NCBI GenBank assembly: GCA_002842505.1
Contig: PHDE01000014.1
Coordinates: forward strand, 1-33,100
Direction of reading: 5' to 3'
Length of the DNA stretch: 33,100 nucleotides
Source: Bacteroidetes bacterium HGW-Bacteroidetes-3
GTDB lineage: Bacteria > Bacteroidota > Bacteroidia > Flavobacteriales > Flavobacteriaceae
The translations under genes were made by a program, and so were the position numbers. The notes under the pieces were generated by a model that was not told the origin of the DNA, ran no database searches, and worked only from the letters and a program-made list of their open reading frames with translations. This document shows positions 8,849 to 18,391 of this stretch, piece after piece (positions within the stretch are counted from its first letter, which is position 1; every line of letters begins with the position of its first letter).

Positions 8849-9949
8849 ATGAAATATCCAACACTGATTTTTACGATTCTTTTTTCAATTACAGTTTTTT
8901 CTCAAAATTGCACCGAAGCTTCACTACTCCAAAAACCCGGCACATGGAAAGAAAGCAGCGGTGGCGGTTCTGGTATAACTGCAGCCGACCTTGCAAGAGA
9001 AAAAAAAATAGTGGCATCAATACATACTATGATAAAATCAAAATATTCGCCAATGGGTGTAAATATTGGTTTTAATGGGGGCTATGGCAGGCCCGAATCA
9101 AATATGCCTGGCAACAGTTTCTCTTATAGTATCTTAGCTTTCAACTTTTATTGCGATGGCAATGTGCTTAAAGCAGCCCAAGAGACTTCAACTGCCCTTT
9201 CTATTACCGCAAATTCACTTGATGCCGAAATTTACGACACGGCACAGGGAGACAGATTATTGGGCGAAGGATTCAACGTTATTTATGATATGCCGGTTCA
9301 AAAAGATGGTTACTGGTATTTTAATGAAATAGATGCCGGCCTTGGTTTCGGCATGAAAGGTAAAAGCAGAGCCTGGCTTATTACATACGATGGAAAACTC
9401 CCGTTTGCCTATGTAACCAAAAAAGAGTTTTTGGAAAAAAGGAAACAGGCTTTGTCCAATCAAATGCAGATGTCATCAGAAGGATTTAAAGAAAATTTAA
9501 AAAATATTGAAATCGAAAAGAAATATAAAGAAGCAGAATATAAAAATGACCCTGAAAAATTAAAAAAGTATCTGAAAATGGATTACCTGGACACTAAAGC
9601 CAGGTACGAAAAACTGGTAGCAGATAATGAAAAAGAATTCAAGCCGGCATTTGATAAACTTGAAAAACAATTAAAAATGTTTGCAGAAGAACTGAATCAA
9701 CAGGCAATTGTGAAAGATGACCCTAATGACCATTTATCTTACCTGTTTATCGATGATAATGACCCCTTTAGAAAAATACTCATCAAGCCAAACCCGGGTT
9801 ATTTTAATAAAAAATTACCCCGTTCATCTCCTCAGTTCTTTTGGGTAAATGTAATATGGGACCACAATGCGCCAATAGCAACAAAGTTTAGAACAGATAT
9901 TATGAAAGCTGTTGATTTTACATTGTTAAAGAATATGCTGGGGAAATAG
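8849..9949 (+). CDS. Exported coiled-coil protein of unknown function, partner A
   Basis: 366 residues with a signal peptide (MKYPTLIFTILFSITVFSQ). An N-terminal globular part (about 40-190, with KKIVASIHTMIKSKYSPMG) is followed by a charged helical and coiled-coil stretch (about 195-290). A C-terminal domain begins DDNDPFRKILIKPNPGYFNK and carries PQFFWVNVIWDH. The same three-part order is seen in the first two thirds of the protein at 13695 (KIANVDKFVEWMKKSYTPVG; LPF.xVT; coiled coil; DIDPFAISENEKAMKQYYPV; PQWIAVSL), so the two are paralogues. Each lies downstream of one of the two paralogous TPR proteins. I do not recognise the family. The start follows an A-rich leader ending AAACATCATG, a form also seen before the genes at 5336 and 15688. 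Confidence 0.75.
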   Translation: MKYPTLIFTILFSITVFSQNCTEASLLQKPGTWKESSGGGSGITAADLAREKKIVASIHTMIKSKYSPMGVNIGFNGGYGRPESNMPGNSFSYSILAFNFYCDGNVLKAAQETSTALSITANSLDAEIYDTAQGDRLLGEGFNVIYDMPVQKDGYWYFNEIDAGLGFGMKGKSRAWLITYDGKLPFAYVTKKEFLEKRKQALSNQMQMSSEGFKENLKNIEIEKKYKEAEYKNDPEKLKKYLKMDYLDTKARYEKLVADNEKEFKPAFDKLEKQLKMFAEELNQQAIVKDDPNDHLSYLFIDDNDPFRKILIKPNPGYFNKKLPRSSPQFFWVNVIWDHNAPIATKFRTDIMKAVDFTLLKNMLGK

Positions 9950-9976
9950 AATTATTATTAATTTAAAATATAAAAA

Positions 9977-11599
9977 ATGAAAAAAATATTTTTGTTCTTC
10001 ATTCTCGCAATATTAGTAACAGAGCTACAGGCGCAGCAAAAAGCAAAAACGATCAATAATCCACTTCCTAAGGGAACTTTACTTTCTGGAATTTATAGTG
10101 CCCCGGGCGGTACTGCCATTATTTTGCAAAATAATGGCAAAGCCGACCTGACACTTATCGCAAAAAAAGAAACCTTAAATAATTTTAGTACCAATTTTTT
10201 CGATTTTCCAGTCAAACTTTTGGATAGCACAAAATTTAAAATAGCACTAAAAAAAATACCGATTGGACAAACGGCCAACATTTATGCCGGTGCTGAAGGT
10301 AAAATGCCCCGGGACAAAAACATATTAAGAGTGGGTTGTGATTTTACTTACGACCATATCAGCCGCAGTACAAATGACAAATCGTTCAGCACTTTTTATG
10401 ACGGTAGCGATGTAGCAGTTGGCGGCAACAATGGCGAAGAAGGACGTTACGTTACCTTTGTAACTACAGCTGTTGGGTTAGATGGTTCTACAGGAAAACA
10501 TCGCCAGATTTTTTGGCGTGACCGCAATACCGGCATCACCAAATTGATAAGCTCTTCTCCTAACGGCGAAGAGGGTAATGGAGATTGTTATTCCCCTGCA
10601 ATTTCAGGCGATGGAAAATCAGTTGCTTTTGAATCTTATTCCAATAATTTGGTGCAGAGCGATAAAAACAGTTTTCGTGATATTTTTATTTGGCATTCCG
10701 GCACCAATAAAATTGAAACGGTGAGTATTGGCACTGGCGGTGCAGAAGCAAATGCAGAGAGTTATGAACCTTCTGTTTCGGGTGATGGAAACTTCATTGC
10801 CTTTACTTCAATGGCCAGTAATATTTCGACAACCGATAAAGGCACATCCAATAATAATGTTTTTTTGCGTGATCTGAAATTAGGAAGCACAATGATGATT
10901 AGTATAGATCCAATTGCAAAAAAAGGCGGCGGCGGTTCCAAACCTTCCATTTCTTATGATGGAACACGAATTGCCTTTTATTCTCATACCGCCACTTTAG
11001 TTACTGATGATAATAATGGATTTTGGGATATTTTTTTATGGGAGAAAAATATTTCAAAATTTAAACGGGTAAGCCTTACTGCTGACGGTAAGGAACGCAA
11101 CCAAGGCACCGAAAGCGCCAACCGAATTGTGGCTCCAGCAATCTCCGGCGATGGTCGTTATATTGCTTTTACCACAACTGCCACCAATATGGTGGCAGGT
11201 AACATAAACGGGTACCAAGATGTATATGTTTACGATATTAATACCGGCAAAACTGTCATAGCAAGTAATGGGGCTAACGGAATCTCCGGCAATGCCGACA
11301 GTCCCATCGAGCAGGGCGAAAAAATTGCCATTTCCTTTGACGGAAAATGGGTGGCATTTTCAACTAAAGCATCCAATTTAGGAGTGCCTGCTTCCAATAT
11401 TGTAATGCACAATATGATAACGGGAGAAAATCGTGCTGTTTCAAATGTAACCGGCAGCAGTGTCGGCCGCCCAACCATATCATATTCTGGTGGTTATGTT
11501 GTATTCGGTATTGGCAGCAAGTTGGATAGCAGATTTGGATCATCCGGAATTTTTGCCAACTATACGGGTGTTGGTCTTTGCCGTTCCTGTCCGCAATAA
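9977..11599 (+). CDS. Exported seven-bladed beta-propeller protein (TolB/PD40-like repeats)
   Basis: 540 residues with a signal peptide (MKKIFLFFILAILVTELQAQ). An N-terminal beta domain (about 20-115) precedes seven recognisable propeller units of the form S(G/Y)DGxxIAFxSxAxNL: GRYVTFVTTA, GKSVAFESYS, GNFIAFTSMA, GTRIAFYSHT, GRYIAFTTTA, GKWVAFSTKA and GGYVVFGIGS. Seven units fit a complete propeller. Aromatic and Asp-rich blade turns (RDIFIWHSGT, DVYVYDINTG) are as in PD40/WD40-like periplasmic proteins. There is no enzyme signature. A protein-protein interaction role in the periplasm or at the outer membrane is inferred. The gene lies between the two copies of the TPR-plus-partner unit, 27 bp after its upstream neighbour. 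The C-terminus ends in CRSCPQ, a CxxC pair of unknown meaning. Confidence 0.82.
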   Translation: MKKIFLFFILAILVTELQAQQKAKTINNPLPKGTLLSGIYSAPGGTAIILQNNGKADLTLIAKKETLNNFSTNFFDFPVKLLDSTKFKIALKKIPIGQTANIYAGAEGKMPRDKNILRVGCDFTYDHISRSTNDKSFSTFYDGSDVAVGGNNGEEGRYVTFVTTAVGLDGSTGKHRQIFWRDRNTGITKLISSSPNGEEGNGDCYSPAISGDGKSVAFESYSNNLVQSDKNSFRDIFIWHSGTNKIETVSIGTGGAEANAESYEPSVSGDGNFIAFTSMASNISTTDKGTSNNNVFLRDLKLGSTMMISIDPIAKKGGGGSKPSISYDGTRIAFYSHTATLVTDDNNGFWDIFLWEKNISKFKRVSLTADGKERNQGTESANRIVAPAISGDGRYIAFTTTATNMVAGNINGYQDVYVYDINTGKTVIASNGANGISGNADSPIEQGEKIAISFDGKWVAFSTKASNLGVPASNIVMHNMITGENRAVSNVTGSSVGRPTISYSGGYVVFGIGSKLDSRFGSSGIFANYTGVGLCRSCPQ

Positions 11600-11683
11600 T
11601 AAAAATAAAATTATTACAGATGAAAGGGAATCGAATATCAGTTACAAAAAATATTACATCAATGTCTTAAACTTTGTTGAAAA

Positions 11684-13684
11684 ATGAAAAAACAATTTCT
11701 TATCCCTATATTTCTTTTGATGATGTTTGGGACTTTTGGGCAGGTGAAACCAAAAGCTAAAACCAGTTCAAAACAAATACAATCTTCCCAATCGCAGACG
11801 GATAAAATACTTGAGGATGCTATGAAGGCTGAAGGCATGAGTAAAGAAGAAATTGAAGAAGCTAAAAAAATGATGAATGAAGGATTGAAAGCGCAGCAAG
11901 AAATTAAACAAAGTGGTGTAACGACAGTAACAACCGGAACAGACCTAAAAATACCCGTAAAACAAGCCCAGTTAATTGCAAAAATACCCATGCTTTCAAC
12001 AGCTCAACAATACACCAATTATATAAACACATTACTTACAGAAGCTAAAAAAAAGATTTCTTCCTCCACCACACAAGAAGCTGAAAAACTTTTAAATAAA
12101 TATGCCAATGACAATATAAATCTTAATAATCTGGGCATGCTGTTGCTCCTTAAAAAACAGGTGGCTGCCGCAGTCTTCGTCTCCATCAGGGTTGCTCAAA
12201 TGAAAAACAACCTACTGTTACCTCAGCATAACCTTGGATTTATTCTGCACCAATCCGGTTATCCGCAAAAAGCTATACCAGTACTGCAATATTTAATTTT
12301 ACAACACAACGAGCCTGAAATTTTAAATAACCTGGGGCAATGTTATTTATCACTAGGTGATAGAGCAAATGCAAAAAAATATTTTATCGCCTGCCTGAAT
12401 AAAAATGTAAACTATTGCGAAGCCAACTGTGGCATGGGACTTATTCTTACTGAAGAAGGAAATACTACAGAAGCTGTAAAATATATCACAAAATCATTAA
12501 AGAATGGTTATTCTGTAAGCGCAGCTGAACTGGCAAAAAAAAATAAAGTCAAATTGAAATATTCAGACATAAAACAACAAGTACCTGAATACTTTAACCC
12601 GCAGAAGTATAAGCCAGTGCAGCCTGCTGGCGTAATGGAAGAAGTGGAAAACATTATTGCCCAAAGAAAAGATTTTGATGATTTAGTGCAAGTATGGTTT
12701 AAAAAAAATGAAGTAAGTAAAAAAGAATATGCGAAAAAATTGGAAACACAAGACATAACTCAACTTACTAAACAACACATTGGGTACATATCCAATGCAC
12801 CTTTTGCCCGCAAAGCACAATGGATGATGGATGCAATCGGTGAGGAGTTCATGGATTTCGCAAATAACAATTCCAACGTCGGTTATTTTTCATTGGAAAA
12901 AGAATATACAGAGGAATTGGACAAAGCCATTGCTGATATGTACAAGGGTAATGCCCATTATGAAAATGCCTATGAAGAGTGCAAAAGGAAGGTAGAGTTA
13001 CTTAATATTTACTTGGCAAAATCAAAAAAAAATCATGAAAACTATCAACATGCAACACTTCCCAAATATTATGATGTGACAAATCAATCTCTATATTGGC
13101 AATCCTTTTTAATAAAAGACGATGCATACAAAGCTTATTTTATTGAAGAGGTGGTCGAATTTTACAATCGTTTAGCTTCTTACAACGAATTGCAAAACTT
13201 ATATCCCACTCCAGAATGGATTGCTTTCCATTGTAAAGATTATAAAAAACAACTGGAAAAAATTAAAAGGGAAAAAGATAGCATTGCCATGAATTGCCCA
13301 GTAAATGTTAAGTTAAGCGGTGGGCCAGCTAGTTTCAAAATGAATTGTAAGGGTATGGAAATAGAGGGTGGAGAAGTTGCTGTTTTTGGTGTTGAAAAAG
13401 ATTTTCAAACTGGCGAGTTTCAGGTTTCCTTTGGTTTGGGGTTTGAAGTTGATGCAATCTTTATGTCTTTAGGAACCAAAGGCCAAACTTATTTTCGGTT
13501 CGACAAAGATTTTTCTCCAATTGACATGGGAATGAAATTTGAAACTGGAGGGGAGGCAAAAATTGGCCCTTACACCATTGAAGATAAAATAACTGCCGCC
13601 ATGGGTATCAGCGGCATTCATGTTAATGCTATCAATGCCGGTAAAGAAATCAGCATATTTGATATGGATCCTGTAAAAGACTAA
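11684..13684 (+). CDS. Exported TPR protein with beta-rich C-terminal domain, paralogue B
   Basis: 666 residues. A signal peptide (MKKQFLIPIFLLMMFGTFGQ) and a Lys/Gln/Ser-rich linker lead to a Glu/Met-rich helix and the block IPVKQAQLIAKIPML. TPR helices include LNNLGQCYLSLGDRANAKKY, which matches the equivalent helix of the 6376 gene nearly position by position. A long helical region follows, and then a C-terminal beta domain (PVNVKLSGGPASFKMNCKGM to the end). It is shorter than its paralogue, mostly in the middle and the final Gly-rich part. The next gene starts 10 bp downstream, so the TPR protein and its partner are almost certainly one transcription unit. Function is unknown; the paired arrangement suggests the two products act together. 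Confidence 0.8.
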   Translation: MKKQFLIPIFLLMMFGTFGQVKPKAKTSSKQIQSSQSQTDKILEDAMKAEGMSKEEIEEAKKMMNEGLKAQQEIKQSGVTTVTTGTDLKIPVKQAQLIAKIPMLSTAQQYTNYINTLLTEAKKKISSSTTQEAEKLLNKYANDNINLNNLGMLLLLKKQVAAAVFVSIRVAQMKNNLLLPQHNLGFILHQSGYPQKAIPVLQYLILQHNEPEILNNLGQCYLSLGDRANAKKYFIACLNKNVNYCEANCGMGLILTEEGNTTEAVKYITKSLKNGYSVSAAELAKKNKVKLKYSDIKQQVPEYFNPQKYKPVQPAGVMEEVENIIAQRKDFDDLVQVWFKKNEVSKKEYAKKLETQDITQLTKQHIGYISNAPFARKAQWMMDAIGEEFMDFANNNSNVGYFSLEKEYTEELDKAIADMYKGNAHYENAYEECKRKVELLNIYLAKSKKNHENYQHATLPKYYDVTNQSLYWQSFLIKDDAYKAYFIEEVVEFYNRLASYNELQNLYPTPEWIAFHCKDYKKQLEKIKREKDSIAMNCPVNVKLSGGPASFKMNCKGMEIEGGEVAVFGVEKDFQTGEFQVSFGLGFEVDAIFMSLGTKGQTYFRFDKDFSPIDMGMKFETGGEAKIGPYTIEDKITAAMGISGIHVNAINAGKEISIFDMDPVKD

Positions 13685-13694
13685 TAAAAGCAAT

Positions 13695-15590
13695 ATGAAA
13701 AAATTATTATTGGTATCAGTACTGCTGCTAATGCAATCACCATCATTTGCCCAACTCAACCCTGAGCAGCGTATACAGGACAGTGTGATTGGCTGGTGGA
13801 ATAATCCTTATTTTGACAATAAACTGAAGCTGGACAATACCCCATTAGAAAAAAAGAAAATTGCCAACGTTGATAAGTTTGTGGAGTGGATGAAAAAAAG
13901 CTATACACCTGTTGGTGGTTTGGGAACTTTTACCAGGTATGTTAACAAAAATAATTATAAGGTTTTATTCTTGGTTTGGAATGTAAGTTTTGAAAAAGAA
14001 TGGCTCGATGCAAAAGGCCACTTTAAACCCATCGATGAGGAAAATACTCCTTTCAGAATAAATGCGAATATAATACCAGCGAGTTACCCCGTTACCTTTT
14101 TGAATACACCTGATCAGTTTTTCTTTACCTGGCCACCAGATGGCTATGGAGGTGCAGACCCAAATAAAAAAAATATGGATCCCAGGATACATCCGAATGT
14201 GTACAAATACATTACCCATATCAACGAAGATGTAACCGTGTTTTTAGCACCCAACAATAAATTACCTTTTATACCGGTAACCATCGGCGATTACCTTAGA
14301 GAGTCAGAAGGATCCTTAGACAGAAATTTTCAAAATGAAAAAGAAAAGATAAACAAACAATGGTCTGATATTAAAAGCAGGGAAAATGCCTATACATACA
14401 AGCAAAATGAATTTGACCGCTACAGGGCAGCCATTGCTAAATGGAGAGAGAAATATAAGAACAAATTGAATGAACCTGCTGTAATACGCCATATGCAACC
14501 AACCATTATCAGCCAGTTTTTTGGAGACATTGATCCTTTTGCTATTAGTGAAAATGAAAAAGCGATGAAGCAATACTACCCAGTATTTAAATTAGATGCG
14601 GCAACAATAGAAAAATGTAAAACTGATCAGCCGCAGTGGATTGCCGTCAGCCTACCATATGAAACCAAAGAAAGAGGTAACCAATTGTATGAAATGTACA
14701 CGGCCATTACACAAAATTTAAATTACGACTACATCTATAATTATTTCTTTGATCCCGAAAAAGTAAATGGGGTAGCTTACAAACCTGCTAACGAAGATCA
14801 ATTAAATGCAAGACTGAATAGTTACCGAAAAAAGACAGCTATAGCTAATAATGCTAGTGCCAATACAACTTCGCTAACTCCCAATGTATTTTTCATGGAC
14901 GATTTTTCTACCAGTACTGAAGACGGAGATCCTGCAAATTGGTATTTCAGAAAATTTGGCGAACATTCCTCCATCGCTTCAGTAAAAGGTCAAACTGGCA
15001 AATGGCTAAACTTAGGATATAATAATGTTGTATCCCCTGCCTTATTAAAAAAACCATTGTCAGAAAACTTTACACTGGAATATGATATGGTTACTGATGG
15101 AGAATTTTTTTCCGGTACTGGCGGAGCCGCAAGTTTGATATTAAACACCCGACCCTCCAATACAGACGGCACTGAAAATACATATAACAATGGCACCAGG
15201 GTAACTATCAATATTGTATCAGGTAATGAAGCCAACCACAACGATAATAATTACAGGGGAAATATTAAAATAGACATTAATTCCACCCCCTCAGTTAATA
15301 ACCAAAATTTTTCTGAAGGCATTTTTTATACTTATCCCCTTCGTGAATTTACAGATAAAAAAACAAAAGTGCATGTTGCGGTAAAAGTAAAAGGTGCTGT
15401 ACTCACTGTATTAATCAATAATAAACAGGTTGCTGTAAGTAAAGATTTTAAAATGCTTTATGGGGGCTCCTGCATCAGTTGCGGATTGCCTGCAGGAACT
15501 AGGTTCAATGGCGTTTTCTGGAAAAACACTACCAACGATGCTGAAAATGTAAAAGTATATATCAGTAATGTGAAGATTTCAAAGGAATAA
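13695..15590 (+). CDS. Exported two-domain protein with C-terminal jelly-roll-like domain, partner B
   Basis: 631 residues with a signal peptide (MKKLLLVSVLLLMQSPSFAQ). Residues about 50-390 follow the layout of the 8849 product: an N-terminal globular part, a coiled-coil middle (about 210-260, KEKINKQWSDIKSRENAY) and a C-terminal DxDPF block. A Ser/Thr/Asn linker (about 393-405) then leads to an added beta-sandwich domain (about 405-631). Its start, VFFMDDFSTSTEDGDPANWY, and the later LEYDMVTDGEFF look like a concanavalin/laminin-G-like fold, often carbohydrate- or protein-binding. That fold call is by eye. Fusion of this domain distinguishes it from its shorter paralogue. The gene starts 10 bp after the TPR gene. 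Confidence 0.75.
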   Translation: MKKLLLVSVLLLMQSPSFAQLNPEQRIQDSVIGWWNNPYFDNKLKLDNTPLEKKKIANVDKFVEWMKKSYTPVGGLGTFTRYVNKNNYKVLFLVWNVSFEKEWLDAKGHFKPIDEENTPFRINANIIPASYPVTFLNTPDQFFFTWPPDGYGGADPNKKNMDPRIHPNVYKYITHINEDVTVFLAPNNKLPFIPVTIGDYLRESEGSLDRNFQNEKEKINKQWSDIKSRENAYTYKQNEFDRYRAAIAKWREKYKNKLNEPAVIRHMQPTIISQFFGDIDPFAISENEKAMKQYYPVFKLDAATIEKCKTDQPQWIAVSLPYETKERGNQLYEMYTAITQNLNYDYIYNYFFDPEKVNGVAYKPANEDQLNARLNSYRKKTAIANNASANTTSLTPNVFFMDDFSTSTEDGDPANWYFRKFGEHSSIASVKGQTGKWLNLGYNNVVSPALLKKPLSENFTLEYDMVTDGEFFSGTGGAASLILNTRPSNTDGTENTYNNGTRVTINIVSGNEANHNDNNYRGNIKIDINSTPSVNNQNFSEGIFYTYPLREFTDKKTKVHVAVKVKGAVLTVLINNKQVAVSKDFKMLYGGSCISCGLPAGTRFNGVFWKNTTNDAENVKVYISNVKISKE

Positions 15591-15687
15591 GCTACTTAAA
15601 AAGGGGAAGAAGAAAGAATACCCCCTGTTTTACATGATAGAAAACAATTGGCAACATAAATATTTTTAATCTAAAAATAAAAACATC

Positions 15688-17070
15688 ATGAAAATAATAA
15701 TGCTCCTCTTTGCATTTTGTTTTTCCTCAGGAAACACATTTGCCCAAAAAGAGACCTTTGACCTTACTGCTTACACGCCACCTAAAAATTGGGGAAAAGA
15801 GATAAATGAAAATGTAATTACCTACAGTTTTAAAGACAAGAAAAAAAAGACATGGTGCCAGATTGGTATTTATAAAAGCACCATCAGCAAAGGAAGCATA
15901 GAGCAGGATTTTGACAGCGAGTGGGAAGGGTTAATTAAAAAGCCAAATAATAAAGAACCACAGGATTCAGGAAATGCAGTAAAGGAAATCGGAGGCTGGA
16001 AAATAAAAACAGGCCGGGGCAAATTTACTTTTAATAATAGCAATCCGATTGCTTTGCTAACTACCATGAGTGGTTATAACCGCTGTGTCAGTATTGTGGC
16101 TATTACCAACAGCCTAGACTATATGCCTGCCATAGAAAAGCTTTTAGCATCGGTTGAAATGAAGAATCCATCAACAGATAACCAGGTAAATCAACCTGCC
16201 GTACAACCAGTATTGCAATCAACCATTCAACCAACAGGAAATAGTAAGTTCGCATTTACCACCACCAATTTTGATGACGGTTGGGTTGCTACAGAACAAG
16301 AAGATTGGGTTCGGGTATCAAAAGGCAATACTGTTGCTTTAATTCATTATGCACAACCAAACATCAGGGACTTTAATAACCTCGATGAAAAAACAGCATT
16401 TGTGTGGAATACAATTGTTGCACCACGCTATTCAAACTTATCCAATCTCTGGATAAGAAAAAGCTGGTGGGCTGATGGTGGATTTATGGATGCAAAATAC
16501 TTTGCCGAAGCAGACCTAACAGAAAATGCAAGCGGTAAAAAAGTTCATGTTGCATTATACAGAAATGGCAACGGCGGCAAATGGATTGAAATCATTACAC
16601 CAGATAAAGCAGGATTTCAAAATCAGTTTACAACAGTATATCAGCAGGACGGAACCAACTGGGATAAACTGTCTGTAATAGCTAATTATAACAAGTTTGC
16701 CGTTGCAGCCAATGACTTACCAGGAAACTGGAAATCATCCAGCGGTGCCGGAATAGAATATTATAATATTTATTCAGGAAACAGTATGGGTATGGCTTCT
16801 GCATCAAGCACCACTGAATTTATTTTTCAACCTGACGGATTTTACACCAGTGTTTATAAAGGGGTAGATGGCTTTAATGGCAACAACCGATACGTTGGTG
16901 AAACTTGTAATGGTAAAGCCTTTGTAACAAATTGGGAAATGAAACTTACCAACCGTTTTAAAGGAGCCACAGAAACATTTTCTATACAATTTGAAGCCGT
17001 TAAAGATGGTCGGATTTTACACATGTACAGGGGAACAATTGAAGAACTTCATCTATTTAAAATGAAATGA
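15688..17070 (+). CDS. Exported lipocalin-like protein of unknown function
   Basis: 460 residues with a signal peptide (MKIIMLLFAFCFSSGNTFAQ). Residues about 22-150 form an alpha/beta domain starting with a short amphipathic stretch (FDLTAYTPPKNWGKEI) of a kind frequent in Bacteroidota periplasmic proteins. A Pro/Gln-rich linker (about 160-180) is followed by a second alpha/beta part. The C-terminal domain (about 345-460) begins DLPGNWKSSSGAG and shows alternating beta strands and a TEFIFQPDGFYTS element typical of lipocalin-like folds. Binding of a small hydrophobic ligand is possible but not shown. The 97-bp gap upstream holds a weak relative of the motif at 4459 and 5259, so a separate promoter is possible. 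Confidence 0.68.
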   Translation: MKIIMLLFAFCFSSGNTFAQKETFDLTAYTPPKNWGKEINENVITYSFKDKKKKTWCQIGIYKSTISKGSIEQDFDSEWEGLIKKPNNKEPQDSGNAVKEIGGWKIKTGRGKFTFNNSNPIALLTTMSGYNRCVSIVAITNSLDYMPAIEKLLASVEMKNPSTDNQVNQPAVQPVLQSTIQPTGNSKFAFTTTNFDDGWVATEQEDWVRVSKGNTVALIHYAQPNIRDFNNLDEKTAFVWNTIVAPRYSNLSNLWIRKSWWADGGFMDAKYFAEADLTENASGKKVHVALYRNGNGGKWIEIITPDKAGFQNQFTTVYQQDGTNWDKLSVIANYNKFAVAANDLPGNWKSSSGAGIEYYNIYSGNSMGMASASSTTEFIFQPDGFYTSVYKGVDGFNGNNRYVGETCNGKAFVTNWEMKLTNRFKGATETFSIQFEAVKDGRILHMYRGTIEELHLFKMK

Positions 17071-17139
17071 TAATTACGGGTTACCTTTTAATAAAAATGA
17101 TTTCATTAAATACAATTAACAAACAAAAAAACAATTAAC

Positions 17140-17514
17140 ATGCAAAACGAAAACAACACAAACACCGGTATGCAGCAAATGGATGGCAAAAGCATTGCCA
17201 TCATCAGTTACCTTACAATTGTAGGTTGGGTAATAGCTCTTGTGATGAACAGTAATAATAAAAGTCAGCTGGCAATCTATCACATCCGGCAATCATTATT
17301 TATAATGCTGGTAGGCATAGCTTTTTATATTGCACAGACCATGCTGTTATTTATTCCTTATCTGGGCTGGCTCGTATCGCTGCTTTTATTCCCTGTAGGG
17401 CTGGCATTATTCGTATTATGGATTATGGGACTGATTTCCGCCATTAATGGAGAAGAAAAACCCATACCAATTGTTGGTGAAAAAGTACAGCAGTTATTAA
17501 GCAGTATTAAGTAA
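17140..17514 (+). CDS. Small inner-membrane protein, DUF4870/Tic20-like
   Basis: 124 residues without a cleavable signal. A hydrophilic N-terminus (Asn/Thr-rich) is followed by three hydrophobic segments at about 18-36, 52-75 and 76-104. The sequence SQLAIYHIRQSLFIMLVG matches the DUF4870 pattern in which an amphipathic helix with an HxRQ core precedes the second membrane segment; the C-terminal INGEEKPIPIVG is also usual for the family. The molecular role of the family is not established. It is the only gene of the 4561-18883 run that encodes an integral membrane protein rather than an exported one. Confidence 0.8.
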   Translation: MQNENNTNTGMQQMDGKSIAIISYLTIVGWVIALVMNSNNKSQLAIYHIRQSLFIMLVGIAFYIAQTMLLFIPYLGWLVSLLLFPVGLALFVLWIMGLISAINGEEKPIPIVGEKVQQLLSSIK

Positions 17515-17553
17515 TAATGTGGGTGTTAAATTATTTAACCTAAAAATTAATGG

Positions 17554-18366
17554 ATGAAATATTCCCGGCTTATTTTTTATTCAGCAGTTTTGATATTGGC
17601 CATATCATCATGCAAAACAGTTCCGGTGACAGGACGCAAGCAATTAAACCTTGTTCCAAATGGTTTGATAACGACCATGTCTTTCTCTGCATACGATTCA
17701 GTCGTAAAAGCCAGCCCTACTCTTTCACAGTTTGATGCAAGGGCGCAAATGGTAACAAGGGTTGGAGCAAAAATTCAGCAGGCAGTAGAAACTTATATGC
17801 AGCAAAACAATATGGGCAAAGACCTGAAATCCTTTAAATGGGAATTTAATACCATCAATCAAGATATTGTGAATGCATGGTGTATGCCCGGTGGAAAAGT
17901 TGTGGTATATACAGGCTTGCTTCCTATATCTCAGGGCGATGAAGGCCTTGCTGTAGTTATGGGACATGAAATAGCCCATGCCATCGCAAGGCATGGCAAT
18001 GAACGGATGAGTGAAGCATTGCTCGTTGGTATGGGTGGGCTGGTACTTGAAGAAGCGCTAAGAGAAAAGAAGCAGGAAACACAAATACTGTTTCTGGCAC
18101 TTTATTCCATCGGCTCCACACTGGCGCTGGAATTGCCCAACAGCCGAATGCAGGAAAGTGAAGCCGATAAACTAGGATTGATATTTATGGGCATGGCCGG
18201 GTACAATCCCGAAGAAGCTGTTCCTTTCTGGCGGCGTATGGCAGCCAATAACAAAGGGGGAAAACTGCCGGAGTTTTTATCCACCCATCCTTCTGATGAA
18301 TCAAGGATAAAAAAATTGAGTGCATTGATCCCGGAGATAAAAGAGAAGTACTATAAATCAAATTAA
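17554..18366 (+). CDS. Lipoprotein M48 family metallopeptidase (LoiP/OMA1-like)
   Basis: 270 residues. A lipoprotein signal ends at C20 (LAISSC), followed by the family's VTGRKQLNLVP. The zinc site is HEIAH (H138, E139, H142) in VVMGHEIAHAIARH, with the third ligand in ESEADKLGLI (about E203). A late STHPSDESRIKKL motif is usual for single-domain M48C peptidases. These enzymes act on misassembled outer-membrane or periplasmic proteins, so its place at the end of a cluster of exported proteins fits an envelope quality-control role; that link is inference. The ATG at 17554 overlaps an out-of-frame ATG at 17550. The family and the active site are clear. Confidence 0.94.
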   Translation: MKYSRLIFYSAVLILAISSCKTVPVTGRKQLNLVPNGLITTMSFSAYDSVVKASPTLSQFDARAQMVTRVGAKIQQAVETYMQQNNMGKDLKSFKWEFNTINQDIVNAWCMPGGKVVVYTGLLPISQGDEGLAVVMGHEIAHAIARHGNERMSEALLVGMGGLVLEEALREKKQETQILFLALYSIGSTLALELPNSRMQESEADKLGLIFMGMAGYNPEEAVPFWRRMAANNKGGKLPEFLSTHPSDESRIKKLSALIPEIKEKYYKSN

Positions 18367-18391
18367 TTCACACCACCAAAAACAAACAATT

